Below are positions 32,987-40,800 of a stretch of DNA of 64,000 bases, piece after piece. Made by a program: the position numbers and the translations under genes. Origin of the DNA: Nitrincola iocasae (GTDB taxonomy: Bacteria > Pseudomonadota > Gammaproteobacteria > Pseudomonadales > Balneatricaceae); assembly GCF_008727795.1 (NCBI RefSeq), contig NZ_CP044222.1:1054001-1118000 (forward strand), in the 5' to 3' direction. Position 1 is the stretch's first letter. Every line of letters begins with the position of its first letter. The notes beneath the pieces are model-generated. The model was not told the origin of the DNA, searched no databases, and saw only the letters and a list, made by a program, of their open reading frames with translations.

Positions 32987-33832
32987 ATGTTTAATCCGAA
33001 GAAAAGGCTGCTGGAATACTTTCCAACAGCCTTTATATTTTTTGCTCTAATGACTATTCCCCTTTTTTTAGGGGCATGTTCCAGTTCACAAGGTCGTTTT
33101 GAGGCACTTCGGGACAGTGTTCATTTAAGGCAAGATAGTATCGAGGCCATGGGGTTTCGTGTATTGGTTCTTGAGCAGCCTGGTCTATTTACGCAAGGCG
33201 AGAATGTTCGCATCTATATTGAAGGCGATGGTCGGCCTTGGATTGCCGGTGGAGAGGTGGTAGCGGCTGATCCGACCTCAAGAAATCCTTTGGCCTTAGA
33301 ATTGATGACCCAGGATGATCGTGGGGTGCTTTATCTCGGCCGGCCTTGCTATTTTATTGGATCAAGTGAACCACCATGCACACCACAGCTTTGGACCAGC
33401 CATCGCTACTCCGATAAGGTGGTCCAAATAATGACCAGTGCGCTTGTTGACTGGCTAGTACGGCACCCAAGTGTAGCTGATATCAGTCTTGTTGGTTATT
33501 CGGGTGGCGGTGTTCTGGCATTGTTGATTGCTGAGCGTGTTACACAAGTCTCTCAGGTGGTGGCTATTGCTGCCCCTCTGGATCATCAACGCTGGGCGGA
33601 ATTGCATGGTTACTCGCCACTATCCGGATCGTTGAATATTGCCAGTCTGAATTCTTGGCGCTCCGATGTGAAACGCCTGGCTGTGTTTGGTGAAGATGAC
33701 AGGAATGTTCCCTACATGGATATGCGACATGGATTACCACCCAACACTGAGGTTCTTATTCTTCCGGGTGTATCGCATAGGTGTTGTGGAAATTTAGGAT
33801 GGTTGTCAATATTGCAACACTTGGAAAAATAG
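32987..33832 (+). CDS. Lipoprotein alpha/beta hydrolase
   Basis: A 281-residue protein from ATG 32987. The lipoprotein signal has FNPKKRLLEYF, a hydrophobic core and the lipobox LFLGAC|S. The hydrolase fold shows the nucleophile elbow GYSGGG (about residue 173 region, in SLVGYSGGGVLALLIAERV), an Asp in VFGEDDRNVPY and a His in PGVSHRCCG. It may be a lipase or esterase anchored in a membrane. The longer frame from 32936 overlaps the previous gene and is not preferred. A terminator hairpin covers its first codons, so expression must depend on readthrough or on a nearby promoter. Confidence 0.8.
   Translation: MFNPKKRLLEYFPTAFIFFALMTIPLFLGACSSSQGRFEALRDSVHLRQDSIEAMGFRVLVLEQPGLFTQGENVRIYIEGDGRPWIAGGEVVAADPTSRNPLALELMTQDDRGVLYLGRPCYFIGSSEPPCTPQLWTSHRYSDKVVQIMTSALVDWLVRHPSVADISLVGYSGGGVLALLIAERVTQVSQVVAIAAPLDHQRWAELHGYSPLSGSLNIASLNSWRSDVKRLAVFGEDDRNVPYMDMRHGLPPNTEVLILPGVSHRCCGNLGWLSILQHLEK
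33003..33044 (+). terminator. Rho-independent terminator inside the start of the next ORF
   Basis: Left arm AAAGGCTGCTGGAA (33003-33016) pairs with TTCCAACAGCCTTT (33021-33034), one mismatch, loop TACT, followed by TATATTTTTT. It lies 27 bp after the stop of the VWA-autotransporter gene, but the next gene's ATG (32987) is upstream of it. The hairpin therefore overlaps codons 6-20 of that gene. Confidence 0.85.
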
Positions 33833-33983
33833 CTGGGCACGCCGTGTTATACCCTTCTTGAAGTCCCTCTGCAGGCGAAAAATCCTTATACCTTTCTGAA
33901 AAATAATTAGCCAATGTCAGCTTTGGTCAGCTTTGGCTGAATTAAATTTGTTATAAACCGGATTAAATAAATATTTTCGCGCC

Positions 33984-34455
33984 TTGACTGGCTGTTTTCG
34001 GACCTGGCTGAAAAACTGGTTGGATAACGTCACTGCTGGTCAATGTCAGTCCTTTTTTGCATTTCGATGGTTATTATGCCTTTTCAGACCTGATTGGAGT
34101 AGAAAACCTTCAGCAGCGTGCATTCTCGCACTGGGACGTTGGAGGCTGCGTCATTGGCTGTTGGGCCCTGCCGTTAATCCTCTTTTTAGCAGCGCTTATA
34201 CCTTTGCCTTCAGAGGTCAGGGCCCCTGCTGTTATCAGAGCAGAAAGCCTACGCTACGTGTATGCACCTGAGGCAGCTCAGATTATTGAGGTTAAAAAAT
34301 TGGCGGGTGAAACAATTGCAGGTCAAAATGGAACGCTTGCTGGTGAGACAAGAGGCATTGACAATTACAGCGTCGATGGAGGGCAGCCCAGAAGCAGGTT
34401 GCGGGACCAACTGGAGCGGCTGGTGGCTATTATGATTCGGGAGTCAGAATTTTGA
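33984..34455 (+). pseudogene. Remnant of an M50 peptidase/HlyD-type fusion gene
   Basis: Frame 34057-34455 reads FDGYYAFSDLIGVENLQQRA, the segment conserved in putative peptide zinc-metalloproteases (YydH-like). It is followed by a hydrophobic helix and by APAVIRAESLRYVYAPEAAQ with IIEVKKLAGETIAGQ, a HlyD/biotinyl-lipoyl-like part. In-frame codons just before 34057 (LLVNVSPFLH) fit the same family but a TGA closes the frame upstream; 33984-34271 is another frame over the same DNA. The gene is broken and lacks most of both domains. Confidence 0.6.
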
Positions 34456-36404
34456 TATTGGCTGATGTAAGTTTTAAGCATAATTGTATTTTTTTGTTTA
34501 TTTTTATATTGTTTATTTCGGCTAGAGTGACTGCGAGTGAGATAATCCTGGGCGATGATATTCAGACTTTAGATCAGGGGCAGTTGAGTATTTTTGAAGA
34601 TACATCTGCTAGTCTTCTGTTCGATCAGGTAGTCGAATTAAGACAGCAGGGGCAGTTTAAGCCAATATTCGACTCAGTCAGTGAAGGCTACAGTAACTCC
34701 GCATTTTGGGGGTATACGCAGGTTTTAAGGCCTGAGCAGTCTTCCACTGGATGGGGTATTTCCATCACCCCATCCTACCTTGACCAGGTAGACATATTTA
34801 TTATGCAGGATGGTGAGTTGATCAGGCATATGCAAGCTGGAGATCAAGTTGTTGATCCGAAATATGATATTCACAGTCGTCTACATTTTGTCCAGGCATT
34901 GTTTCCAGTGGGTACGTCTGATGTCTATTTTCGTTTAAAAACAACGAGTACCTCCCTGCTGCTGGTGAAGCTGATACCGGAAAATATGTTCGAGAGTTAT
35001 ATCGATATCAGTATCGTATTTGAAGGAATCCTTATTGGTGTTCTTATAACTATTTTGATTATAAATTTTATAAATAGCCTCTGGTTGAGAAGTGCTTTAT
35101 TTATATATTTTGTTTTATATGAATTCAGTCTTTTGGCCACTGTAGCATTATCTGTTGGACTTGTCAGACGAGTTTATCCTTCTTTGGAAATGATACATCA
35201 AAATGAAATATTTAAGATTTCATTATTGATATCTGCCATATTTGCAATTCTATTTATTTACCGACTCATTGATTTTAGCTTCAAAAGAAAGCGAATAGTC
35301 AACTTTATTTTTGTTGCGGGTATTCTCCATGTTTTTTTCGGAATTTATATGACCCTCACTGATAGATTTGTTGAAGTGATGGATTATATGAATTGGATAG
35401 GGGCACTATTACCCTTAGTAGTATCATTTTTTGTATTACCTAATTGGAAAATATTTGATACCGAGAAAAAATATCGAGTAGTCGGTTTTATTGTCTTCGG
35501 ATTTTTTACATTTATCAATAGTATGTATGTGAATGGATTCATTGGTATTAGTGGGCTTAAATCCTATATTTCGCCAATCACCATACTTTCATTTCAGCTG
35601 ATTCTGCACTTTGTCATCATGCTTTCGATCCGTAAATCGCAAACTGCTATAGATGAGGCAAAGCAAGCCACACAATTAGCCCGTCACGAAGCGTCATCCG
35701 AGCGCTTGCGCAGAGAGCAGGGACAGACATTTCTGGCTATGCTGTCGCATGAAATACGAACTCCTCTGACGGTGATTGACTCGGCCGCACAAGCTTTGAT
35801 CAGAATGCAAGAACAGGGAGTCACAGAGCATGCTAAGCGCTCCAGGTATGCGCGTATAAGAGGGTCGGTTAAACGAATCCATGAATTGTTAAGTATGAGT
35901 GTCGTCAAAGCTCAAGCTGACATGGAACAATATCCCGGCAACCATGAGTCCTATGATCTCATCATGTTGACCAGGGCCGTTATCGGTGAGTTCAATAAGG
36001 ATGAGCAAAAACGGATCATGTTTAGCTATCCGGAATCAGAAATGATTAATCATTTCCAGTTGCCGGAAAAGGCGTGTTATGTGGTTATGCGTAACCTGAT
36101 AGACAATGCGCTTAAGTACAGTCCATCAGGTTCTCCTGTAGAGGTAGTGGTACAAAGGGATGAGCACGGAGTGTGTTGGAGTGTTAAAGACAATGGACCG
36201 GGCTTGACTGAACATGTCCGTAAGCATATGTTCGAACAGTTCTTTCGTGCTGAGGAAAGGGCATCTGTTCCGGGTCTTGGGCTTGGGTTGTATGTTGTAA
36301 AACAGCTAATCGAACAATATGACGCCAGCCTTTTTGTTGATAATCAGGAGATCGGGGCGGTGTTTACATGTTGTTTGCAAGCAGGGCCTATCGACTTAAA
36401 ATGA
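34452..36404 (+). CDS. 7TMR-DISM sensor histidine kinase
   Basis: A 650-residue membrane kinase. It has a signal-like segment (CIFLFIFILFISARVTA), an extracellular 7TMR-DISMED2-type beta domain (about 35-175), seven membrane helices (about 185-395), a short linker, HisKA with LSHEIRTPLTVIDSA (H about 434) and HATPase with NLIDNALKYSP (N box), VKDNGPGL (G1) and GLGLGLYVVKQL (G2). It starts at TTG 34452 with GGGAG about 8 bp upstream. It overlaps the response regulator gene by ATGA. It senses an unknown ligand, perhaps a carbohydrate, through the DISMED2 domain. Confidence 0.88.
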   Translation: MILADVSFKHNCIFLFIFILFISARVTASEIILGDDIQTLDQGQLSIFEDTSASLLFDQVVELRQQGQFKPIFDSVSEGYSNSAFWGYTQVLRPEQSSTGWGISITPSYLDQVDIFIMQDGELIRHMQAGDQVVDPKYDIHSRLHFVQALFPVGTSDVYFRLKTTSTSLLLVKLIPENMFESYIDISIVFEGILIGVLITILIINFINSLWLRSALFIYFVLYEFSLLATVALSVGLVRRVYPSLEMIHQNEIFKISLLISAIFAILFIYRLIDFSFKRKRIVNFIFVAGILHVFFGIYMTLTDRFVEVMDYMNWIGALLPLVVSFFVLPNWKIFDTEKKYRVVGFIVFGFFTFINSMYVNGFIGISGLKSYISPITILSFQLILHFVIMLSIRKSQTAIDEAKQATQLARHEASSERLRREQGQTFLAMLSHEIRTPLTVIDSAAQALIRMQEQGVTEHAKRSRYARIRGSVKRIHELLSMSVVKAQADMEQYPGNHESYDLIMLTRAVIGEFNKDEQKRIMFSYPESEMINHFQLPEKACYVVMRNLIDNALKYSPSGSPVEVVVQRDEHGVCWSVKDNGPGLTEHVRKHMFEQFFRAEERASVPGLGLGLYVVKQLIEQYDASLFVDNQEIGAVFTCCLQAGPIDLK

Positions 36405-37162
36405 ATCAATATCGTGTTGCAGTATTAGAAGATAATGTTGCCCTCAGAGAAGAGCTTGATTGCCTGTTGCTAAGTGAGGGCTATCAAATTGAGTCCTTCG
36501 GTGATGCTGCTACTTTCAGGCTTCGTCATGCTATGAACGCCTATGATATTCTGATTCTAGATCTTGGTCTTCCTGATGCAGATGGCATCGATCTGGCTCG
36601 TGAGCTAAGCAACAGCAGGGACTGTACAGGAATCATCATGCTAACTGCGCGGGGTGAGTTGCGTGATCGTATCGGCGGTCTTTCAGCGGGTGCTGATGCT
36701 TATATTACCAAACCGTTTGAGTTTGATGAATTACTGGCACAAATCCATGCCCTTTTACGGCGTATTCGCATACAAAAGACACAACAAAAGTTGTGGCACC
36801 TTGATGTTTCAGGTCAGCAGTTTTACGCCCCGGATACCTCAACCGCATTAGTACTTACGGCTTCTGAAGTTGAATTGCTGATCCAACTGGCAAAAAAGCA
36901 CCCCTCGCATGTATCCCGTGCTGATTTGATTCGCTCACTGGGTGAAGATTTCATGCTTTATGATGAACGCCGACTGGAAAAATTGATCAGCCGCTTGCGT
37001 ACCAAATTACTGATCAATTTCAAGGCCAGTCCAATCAAGGCTATACGGGGAAAGGGCTATGCCTTCAAAGAAGCCATAGAAATTTCGCAAAACTTAACCT
37101 ACACGGTCTCCATGGGCGAAACACAAATCACTCACAGAGTGAGCTCCCACAGGGGTGAGTAG
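36401..37162 (+). CDS. OmpR-type response regulator with repeat-derived C-terminus
   Basis: A 253-residue regulator from ATG 36401 (MNQYRVAVLEDN), overlapping the kinase stop by ATGA. The receiver has the acidic pair ED, phospho-acceptor Asp in ILILDLGLPDADG, Thr in MLTARG and Lys in YITKPFEF. The winged-helix domain (about 130-225) ends near RGKGYAFKEA. The last 14 residues (ETQITHRVSSHRGE) are encoded by the first unit of the tandem repeat array at 37118, so the native stop was lost. The kinase gene just upstream is its partner. Confidence 0.88.
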   Translation: MNQYRVAVLEDNVALREELDCLLLSEGYQIESFGDAATFRLRHAMNAYDILILDLGLPDADGIDLARELSNSRDCTGIIMLTARGELRDRIGGLSAGADAYITKPFEFDELLAQIHALLRRIRIQKTQQKLWHLDVSGQQFYAPDTSTALVLTASEVELLIQLAKKHPSHVSRADLIRSLGEDFMLYDERRLEKLISRLRTKLLINFKASPIKAIRGKGYAFKEAIEISQNLTYTVSMGETQITHRVSSHRGE

Positions 37163-37352
37163 ATTGAAACACAAATCGCTCACAGAGTGAGCTCCCACAA
37201 AGGTAGGTAGATTGAAACACAAATCGCTCACAGAGTGAGCCCCCCACAGGGGTGAGTAGATTGAAACACAAATCGCTCACAGAGTGAGCTCCCACAGGGG
37301 TGAGTAGATTGAAATACAAATCGCTCACAGAGTGAGCTCCCACAAGGGAGGG
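37118..37352 (+). repeat. 48-bp tandem repeats, about five copies, REP-derived
   Basis: Units read GAAACACAAATCGCTCACAG then AGTGAGCTCCCACAGGGGTG and AGTAGATT, 48 bp each, starting near 37118, 37166, 37214, 37262 and 37310. Differences are few: ATCAC in the first unit, GGTAGGTAG in the second and CCCC in the third. Each contains the palindrome CGCTCACAGAGTGAG. There are no unique spacers, so it is a tandem array, not CRISPR. It provides the end of the response regulator gene. Confidence 0.9.
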
Positions 37353-37376
37353 GTAGATATTATGGGACCCTAGTGT

Positions 37377-37401
37377 TGTGGGAGCCCGCTCTTCGGGCGA
37401 A
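37377..37401 (+). repeat. Single forward REP element
   Basis: TGTGGGAGCCCGCTCTTCGG followed by GCGAA. It lies between the two convergent response regulator genes and just after the 48-bp tandem array. It may form a 3' hairpin for the leftward gene ending at 37413. Confidence 0.8.
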
Positions 37402-37412
37402 TAGGCTTGTAA

Positions 37413-38156
37413 TCAAAATAGCTGGATTTTACCCACAAACTCAAGGCGTGCGCCGGGTAGAGGAGTGATAGGCAGTTTGATATTGCTGGTATCGGATATC
37501 TTGCTGCGCAAGCGGCTCAGGTGTACATCAATACGGTTCATCAGAAAGCTTTTCGGATCAGCCCCAAGAGCTGTAATAATATCATTTCGTGATATAGGGC
37601 CTGGCGTTTGCGCAAAGGCTTTCATGATAGCGAGCTCGCTGGGTGTCAGTTTAACACTCGTCCCGTTTGGATCGATTAAATGACGCTGTGTAGAATCTAA
37701 TTGCCAGGTATTTTCAGCGATTTTATCGGCATTTGCCGCATAAATTTTGTCAATGGATAGCGTTGAGTCTGGCTGTAATCGTCGCCATAAGTTATCAATA
37801 CAGGATAGTAATTCTTCAGGCACTACAGGCTTGACCAGATACATATCCGCACCACACTGAAGGCCATACACTCTATCGCTTGAGCTGCTTCTCGCACTGA
37901 CAATAATGATGCCAATCGATGAATGATTCCGAAGATGCTGAACAACGGTGGTCCCATCTTCGCCAGGTAATCCGAGATCAATAATTACAATATTCACAGG
38001 ATCAACAGCGGCGATCTTGTAATAGGCCTCTGCACTTGGGGTACACCAGCAGGGATAATTGTTTATCTGTAACCATGCATGCAATGCTTCGCGCTGTTCG
38101 GGATCATCCTCAATCAGTGCGAGTCTGGGTTTATTACTGTCGGCGGGCAATGACAT
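37413..38156 (-). CDS. OmpR-type response regulator
   Basis: A 247-residue regulator from ATG 38156 (MSLPADSNKPRLALIEDD). One base separates it from the kinase stop, so the longer frame to 38249 inside the kinase gene is not preferred. The receiver has the acidic pair EDD, the phospho-acceptor in VIIDLGLPGEDG, Ser in IIVSARS and Lys in YLVKPVVP. The DNA-binding winged helix is in the C-terminal half (LTPSELAIMKAFAQTPGPIS ... DVHLSRLRSKI). It is paired with the NMT1-type kinase. Confidence 0.9.
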   Translation of the reverse strand: MSLPADSNKPRLALIEDDPEQREALHAWLQINNYPCWCTPSAEAYYKIAAVDPVNIVIIDLGLPGEDGTTVVQHLRNHSSIGIIIVSARSSSSDRVYGLQCGADMYLVKPVVPEELLSCIDNLWRRLQPDSTLSIDKIYAANADKIAENTWQLDSTQRHLIDPNGTSVKLTPSELAIMKAFAQTPGPISRNDIITALGADPKSFLMNRIDVHLSRLRSKISDTSNIKLPITPLPGARLEFVGKIQLF

Positions 38157-38157
38157 G

Positions 38158-40527
38158 CTAATCCTGTTTATAAGGTGGGAATGTAACATGGAACGTAGTT
38201 CCGTGATGATCGGAAGAGATAATATCAATAGTGCCGTTGTTGCTGTCAACTATCCGTTTAACTAAATAGAGACCAATACCGGTACCGCTGGTATTTTCAA
38301 CTTGCTCACCGCGAAAATACTTACGGAATACCTTAGCGCGAAGTGAGTCGCCGATGCCGTGACCAAGATTATGTACTTTCAATGAAATAGCATTGTCATC
38401 CTGAGTGATGGCTTCTAATGAGACATTTGTGTCTTTGGGCGAATATTTCAGGGCATTATCGAGCAGGTTGGTCATGACTATATCCAGCAGGACCGGATCG
38501 GGGCTTAAAACCTGATTAGGTCCACTGAGTGTTACGTTGATATTTCTTAGCGGGTAGTTATTTTGAATAGCATTAATACTTTGCTGTACTATCGCAGGAA
38601 GATCCACCATGGCGCGCTGGTTGGTGATATTTGTCGTACTAAGCCTGTCATCAGAAGTCAGGTTATCGAGAAAGCCGCGAAGACGATGAATGGCGGAATT
38701 AATTCGGTTAATCATCATTGAGGTATCGCTGAAAGTGCCCTGCGTCAGCGCTGCTTTAAGTACAGCGTTTGCTGTAGCAATGGTCGCAAGAGGAGAGCGA
38801 ATTTCATGAGACAGCATAGTGATAAGCTGTTTGTGTTCATGCAGTGCATCCTTGGCATCGTCTCTGGCTTTGCGTAAAGCCTTGTCCATGGCAACCCGTT
38901 CAGTGACGTCCATGCCTATGGACAGAATCATGCCGCCTTCATCTTTGTGAGTGTAAGGGTAGGGGGAGTTAACCCACTCGCAGGTTATTTCCTTGCCATC
39001 CCGGGTAATATTTTTGTTAATGCAGCTCACGGAATCTTTTTCCTTGAGCGTTGTGCTAATAATACTTTCAAACATGTCGTAATCATCAGGTCTAATGATG
39101 GTATCAACGATATTCCGACCTATAGCATCCTGATGTGGCCAGCCAAATATACGGCTAGCTGCGCTATTCCAGTCTTTGATATTACCCTGATGATCAAGCA
39201 CAATAAACGCCAGTGGAGCATCATCATATAGGGTCCGAAATTTTTGTTCACTTTTGCGAATCTGCTTGTTGTAATACATCATGATGCTGGTCAAACTGGC
39301 AAAAATAGCGGCTAGTACACAGGCCACGACCAGGCCATAATAAATTCGGGTCAGATCAATGGTTTCTGGCTTGGGGTTATACAAAAAACCTTCTAGTGAT
39401 ATTTTTTCCGGCAGCATGCCTATTTCAGCGTACACATCGGCCATATGTTGCCAGCGTCCGGTAATCATATGGCCCGGCTCAATTAAATCTGTTCGCATCA
39501 AGCTATGCATTTTTTCTGCTTCATGCTGAAGTGCTTCTCGGGATCGTGGAGTGGGGTATTGTTCCAGAATGACATCAATAATTTCTTCTGAATGATTCAT
39601 GGCATATAGCCATCCGCGTAAACTTGCCCGGCGAAAAGCCTCTACTTTCTCGGTGTTATCAGCAAGAAACGCCTGGGTTGTAAAAAGTGCGTCACCGTAA
39701 AAATCTATGCCAACAGAACGAGGTGAATAAATCTGATAGTCGATACCCAGTTTATCGAGTTCGAGTGTTTCGGTGGTGCTATAGACAGATTGTGCCGCTA
39801 CTTTGCCGACAATCAGTGGCATCAGATTATATTCGTGCAGTACCGCATCAAATTGTTCAGTGCGGATTCCCTCACGTTTTAAATATGCGAATAACTCTGC
39901 CGAGCCTGGCTCTAACGCGACAGCTTGACCGTCCAGGTCGCGTAAAGTCTGAAGTTGGTTATTGGTTCTGGAAATAAGAGCGAGCGGTGAATGCTGAAAA
40001 GTTACCGCAAGTGCTACAACCGGATCTCCCTGATGAAAGTGCAATAGCAGGTCTGATGTACCGATACCAAATTCTGCTCTACCCTGTATAACCTCACTAA
40101 TAGGATCCAGGCCAGGACGTGCTAGCAGCAATTCTACAGAAAGCCCTTCCTCCTCATAATAGCCTTTCGCAATAGCAGCATAATAGCCAGCAAACTGGAA
40201 CTGATGATTCCATTTTAACTGTAACCGCACCGTGTCTTGTGCCGCCAAAACAGATGCAGGACATATCAGTATAAGCAGCAATATTAAGGCTCTAGTAGCC
40301 CGTCTGTAGGAGCCCGCTCCGCGGGCGAAAAACGAACAACATCGCTCGGAGACCGAGCTCCAACACAAAAGCACATAGCCTGTAGGAGCCCGCTCCGCGG
40401 GCGAAGAATAAACAACATCGCTCGGAGACCGAGCTCCTACAAAAAAGCAAATAGCTGTAGGAGCCCGGTCTCCGGGCGAAAAATTACCGGAAACAGCAGG
40501 CGCATTTATTAAGTTTAATGATGACAT
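38158..40527 (-). CDS. Hybrid-sensor histidine kinase: NMT1-type periplasmic domain, PAS, HisKA, HATPase
   Basis: A 789-residue frame. Residues about 17-75 are translated from an array of REP elements (40305-40480). A signal-like segment ALILLLILICPASVLAA follows, then an NMT1/THI5-type substrate-binding domain (QLKWNHQFQFAGYYAAIAKG; about 95-320), a membrane helix (LVVACVLAAIFASLTSIMMY), a PAS domain (about 375-490), HisKA with LSHEIRSPLATI and HATPase with NLLDNALKYSP and GTGIGLYLVKRI. No ATG lies between the REP array and the signal core; the only ATG is at 40527 upstream of it. The true start is uncertain. Confidence 0.85.
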   Translation of the reverse strand: MSSLNLINAPAVSGNFSPGDRAPTAICFFVGARSPSDVVYSSPAERAPTGYVLLCWSSVSERCCSFFARGAGSYRRATRALILLLILICPASVLAAQDTVRLQLKWNHQFQFAGYYAAIAKGYYEEEGLSVELLLARPGLDPISEVIQGRAEFGIGTSDLLLHFHQGDPVVALAVTFQHSPLALISRTNNQLQTLRDLDGQAVALEPGSAELFAYLKREGIRTEQFDAVLHEYNLMPLIVGKVAAQSVYSTTETLELDKLGIDYQIYSPRSVGIDFYGDALFTTQAFLADNTEKVEAFRRASLRGWLYAMNHSEEIIDVILEQYPTPRSREALQHEAEKMHSLMRTDLIEPGHMITGRWQHMADVYAEIGMLPEKISLEGFLYNPKPETIDLTRIYYGLVVACVLAAIFASLTSIMMYYNKQIRKSEQKFRTLYDDAPLAFIVLDHQGNIKDWNSAASRIFGWPHQDAIGRNIVDTIIRPDDYDMFESIISTTLKEKDSVSCINKNITRDGKEITCEWVNSPYPYTHKDEGGMILSIGMDVTERVAMDKALRKARDDAKDALHEHKQLITMLSHEIRSPLATIATANAVLKAALTQGTFSDTSMMINRINSAIHRLRGFLDNLTSDDRLSTTNITNQRAMVDLPAIVQQSINAIQNNYPLRNINVTLSGPNQVLSPDPVLLDIVMTNLLDNALKYSPKDTNVSLEAITQDDNAISLKVHNLGHGIGDSLRAKVFRKYFRGEQVENTSGTGIGLYLVKRIVDSNNGTIDIISSDHHGTTFHVTFPPYKQD
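40305..40480. repeat. BIME: five alternating REP units inside the 5' end of a kinase ORF
   Basis: Forward units TGTAGGAGCCCGCTCCGCGG(GCGAA) at 40305-40329 and 40381-40405, a third forward unit with GGTCTCC at 40456-40480, and inverted units ATCGCTCGGAGACCGAGCTC(C) at 40340-40364 and 40416-40441. The forward-inverted period is about 76 bp. The array lies between the only ATG of the kinase frame and its signal-peptide core. Confidence 0.9.
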
Positions 40528-40739
40528 TTATATGGCTATTAGTGAGTTAAATTATCTAGGCCTAAATTAAATTCACTATATATAAAACTTATAGACAGAA
40601 AATGAAAGTAATTGTAATTCATTGTGTGGTGAGCCTGCTGACTTCTGCGTGATTAAATAAACAAACTATAAAAAGAGCGGATGTTGGCAGGGTAATTAAT
40701 AGACTTTGCCTGGATCCGTTCGATCAATTTATAACATCA

Positions 40740-40763
40740 GTAAGCTGGTTTAAGCCAGCTTAC
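40740..40763 (+). promoter_or_regulatory. Perfect 9-bp hairpin in the leader of the giant surface protein gene
   Basis: GTAAGCTGG, loop TTTAAG, CCAGCTTAC, ending 37 bp before ATG 40801. It has no T-run, so it is not an ordinary terminator. It could be an operator for a dimeric regulator or an mRNA leader structure affecting translation of the 7.7-kb gene. The rest of 40528-40800 is AT-rich with no gene visible. Confidence 0.5.
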
Positions 40764-40800
40764 TAGTGGAATAAGCATAAAAAACGGGGAACAGGGAATC

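Noticed and set aside
37118..37352. Possible CRISPR array
   Set aside because: The period is 48 bp and the whole unit is conserved; there are no unique spacers and no cas genes nearby. It is a tandem repeat derived from a palindromic element.
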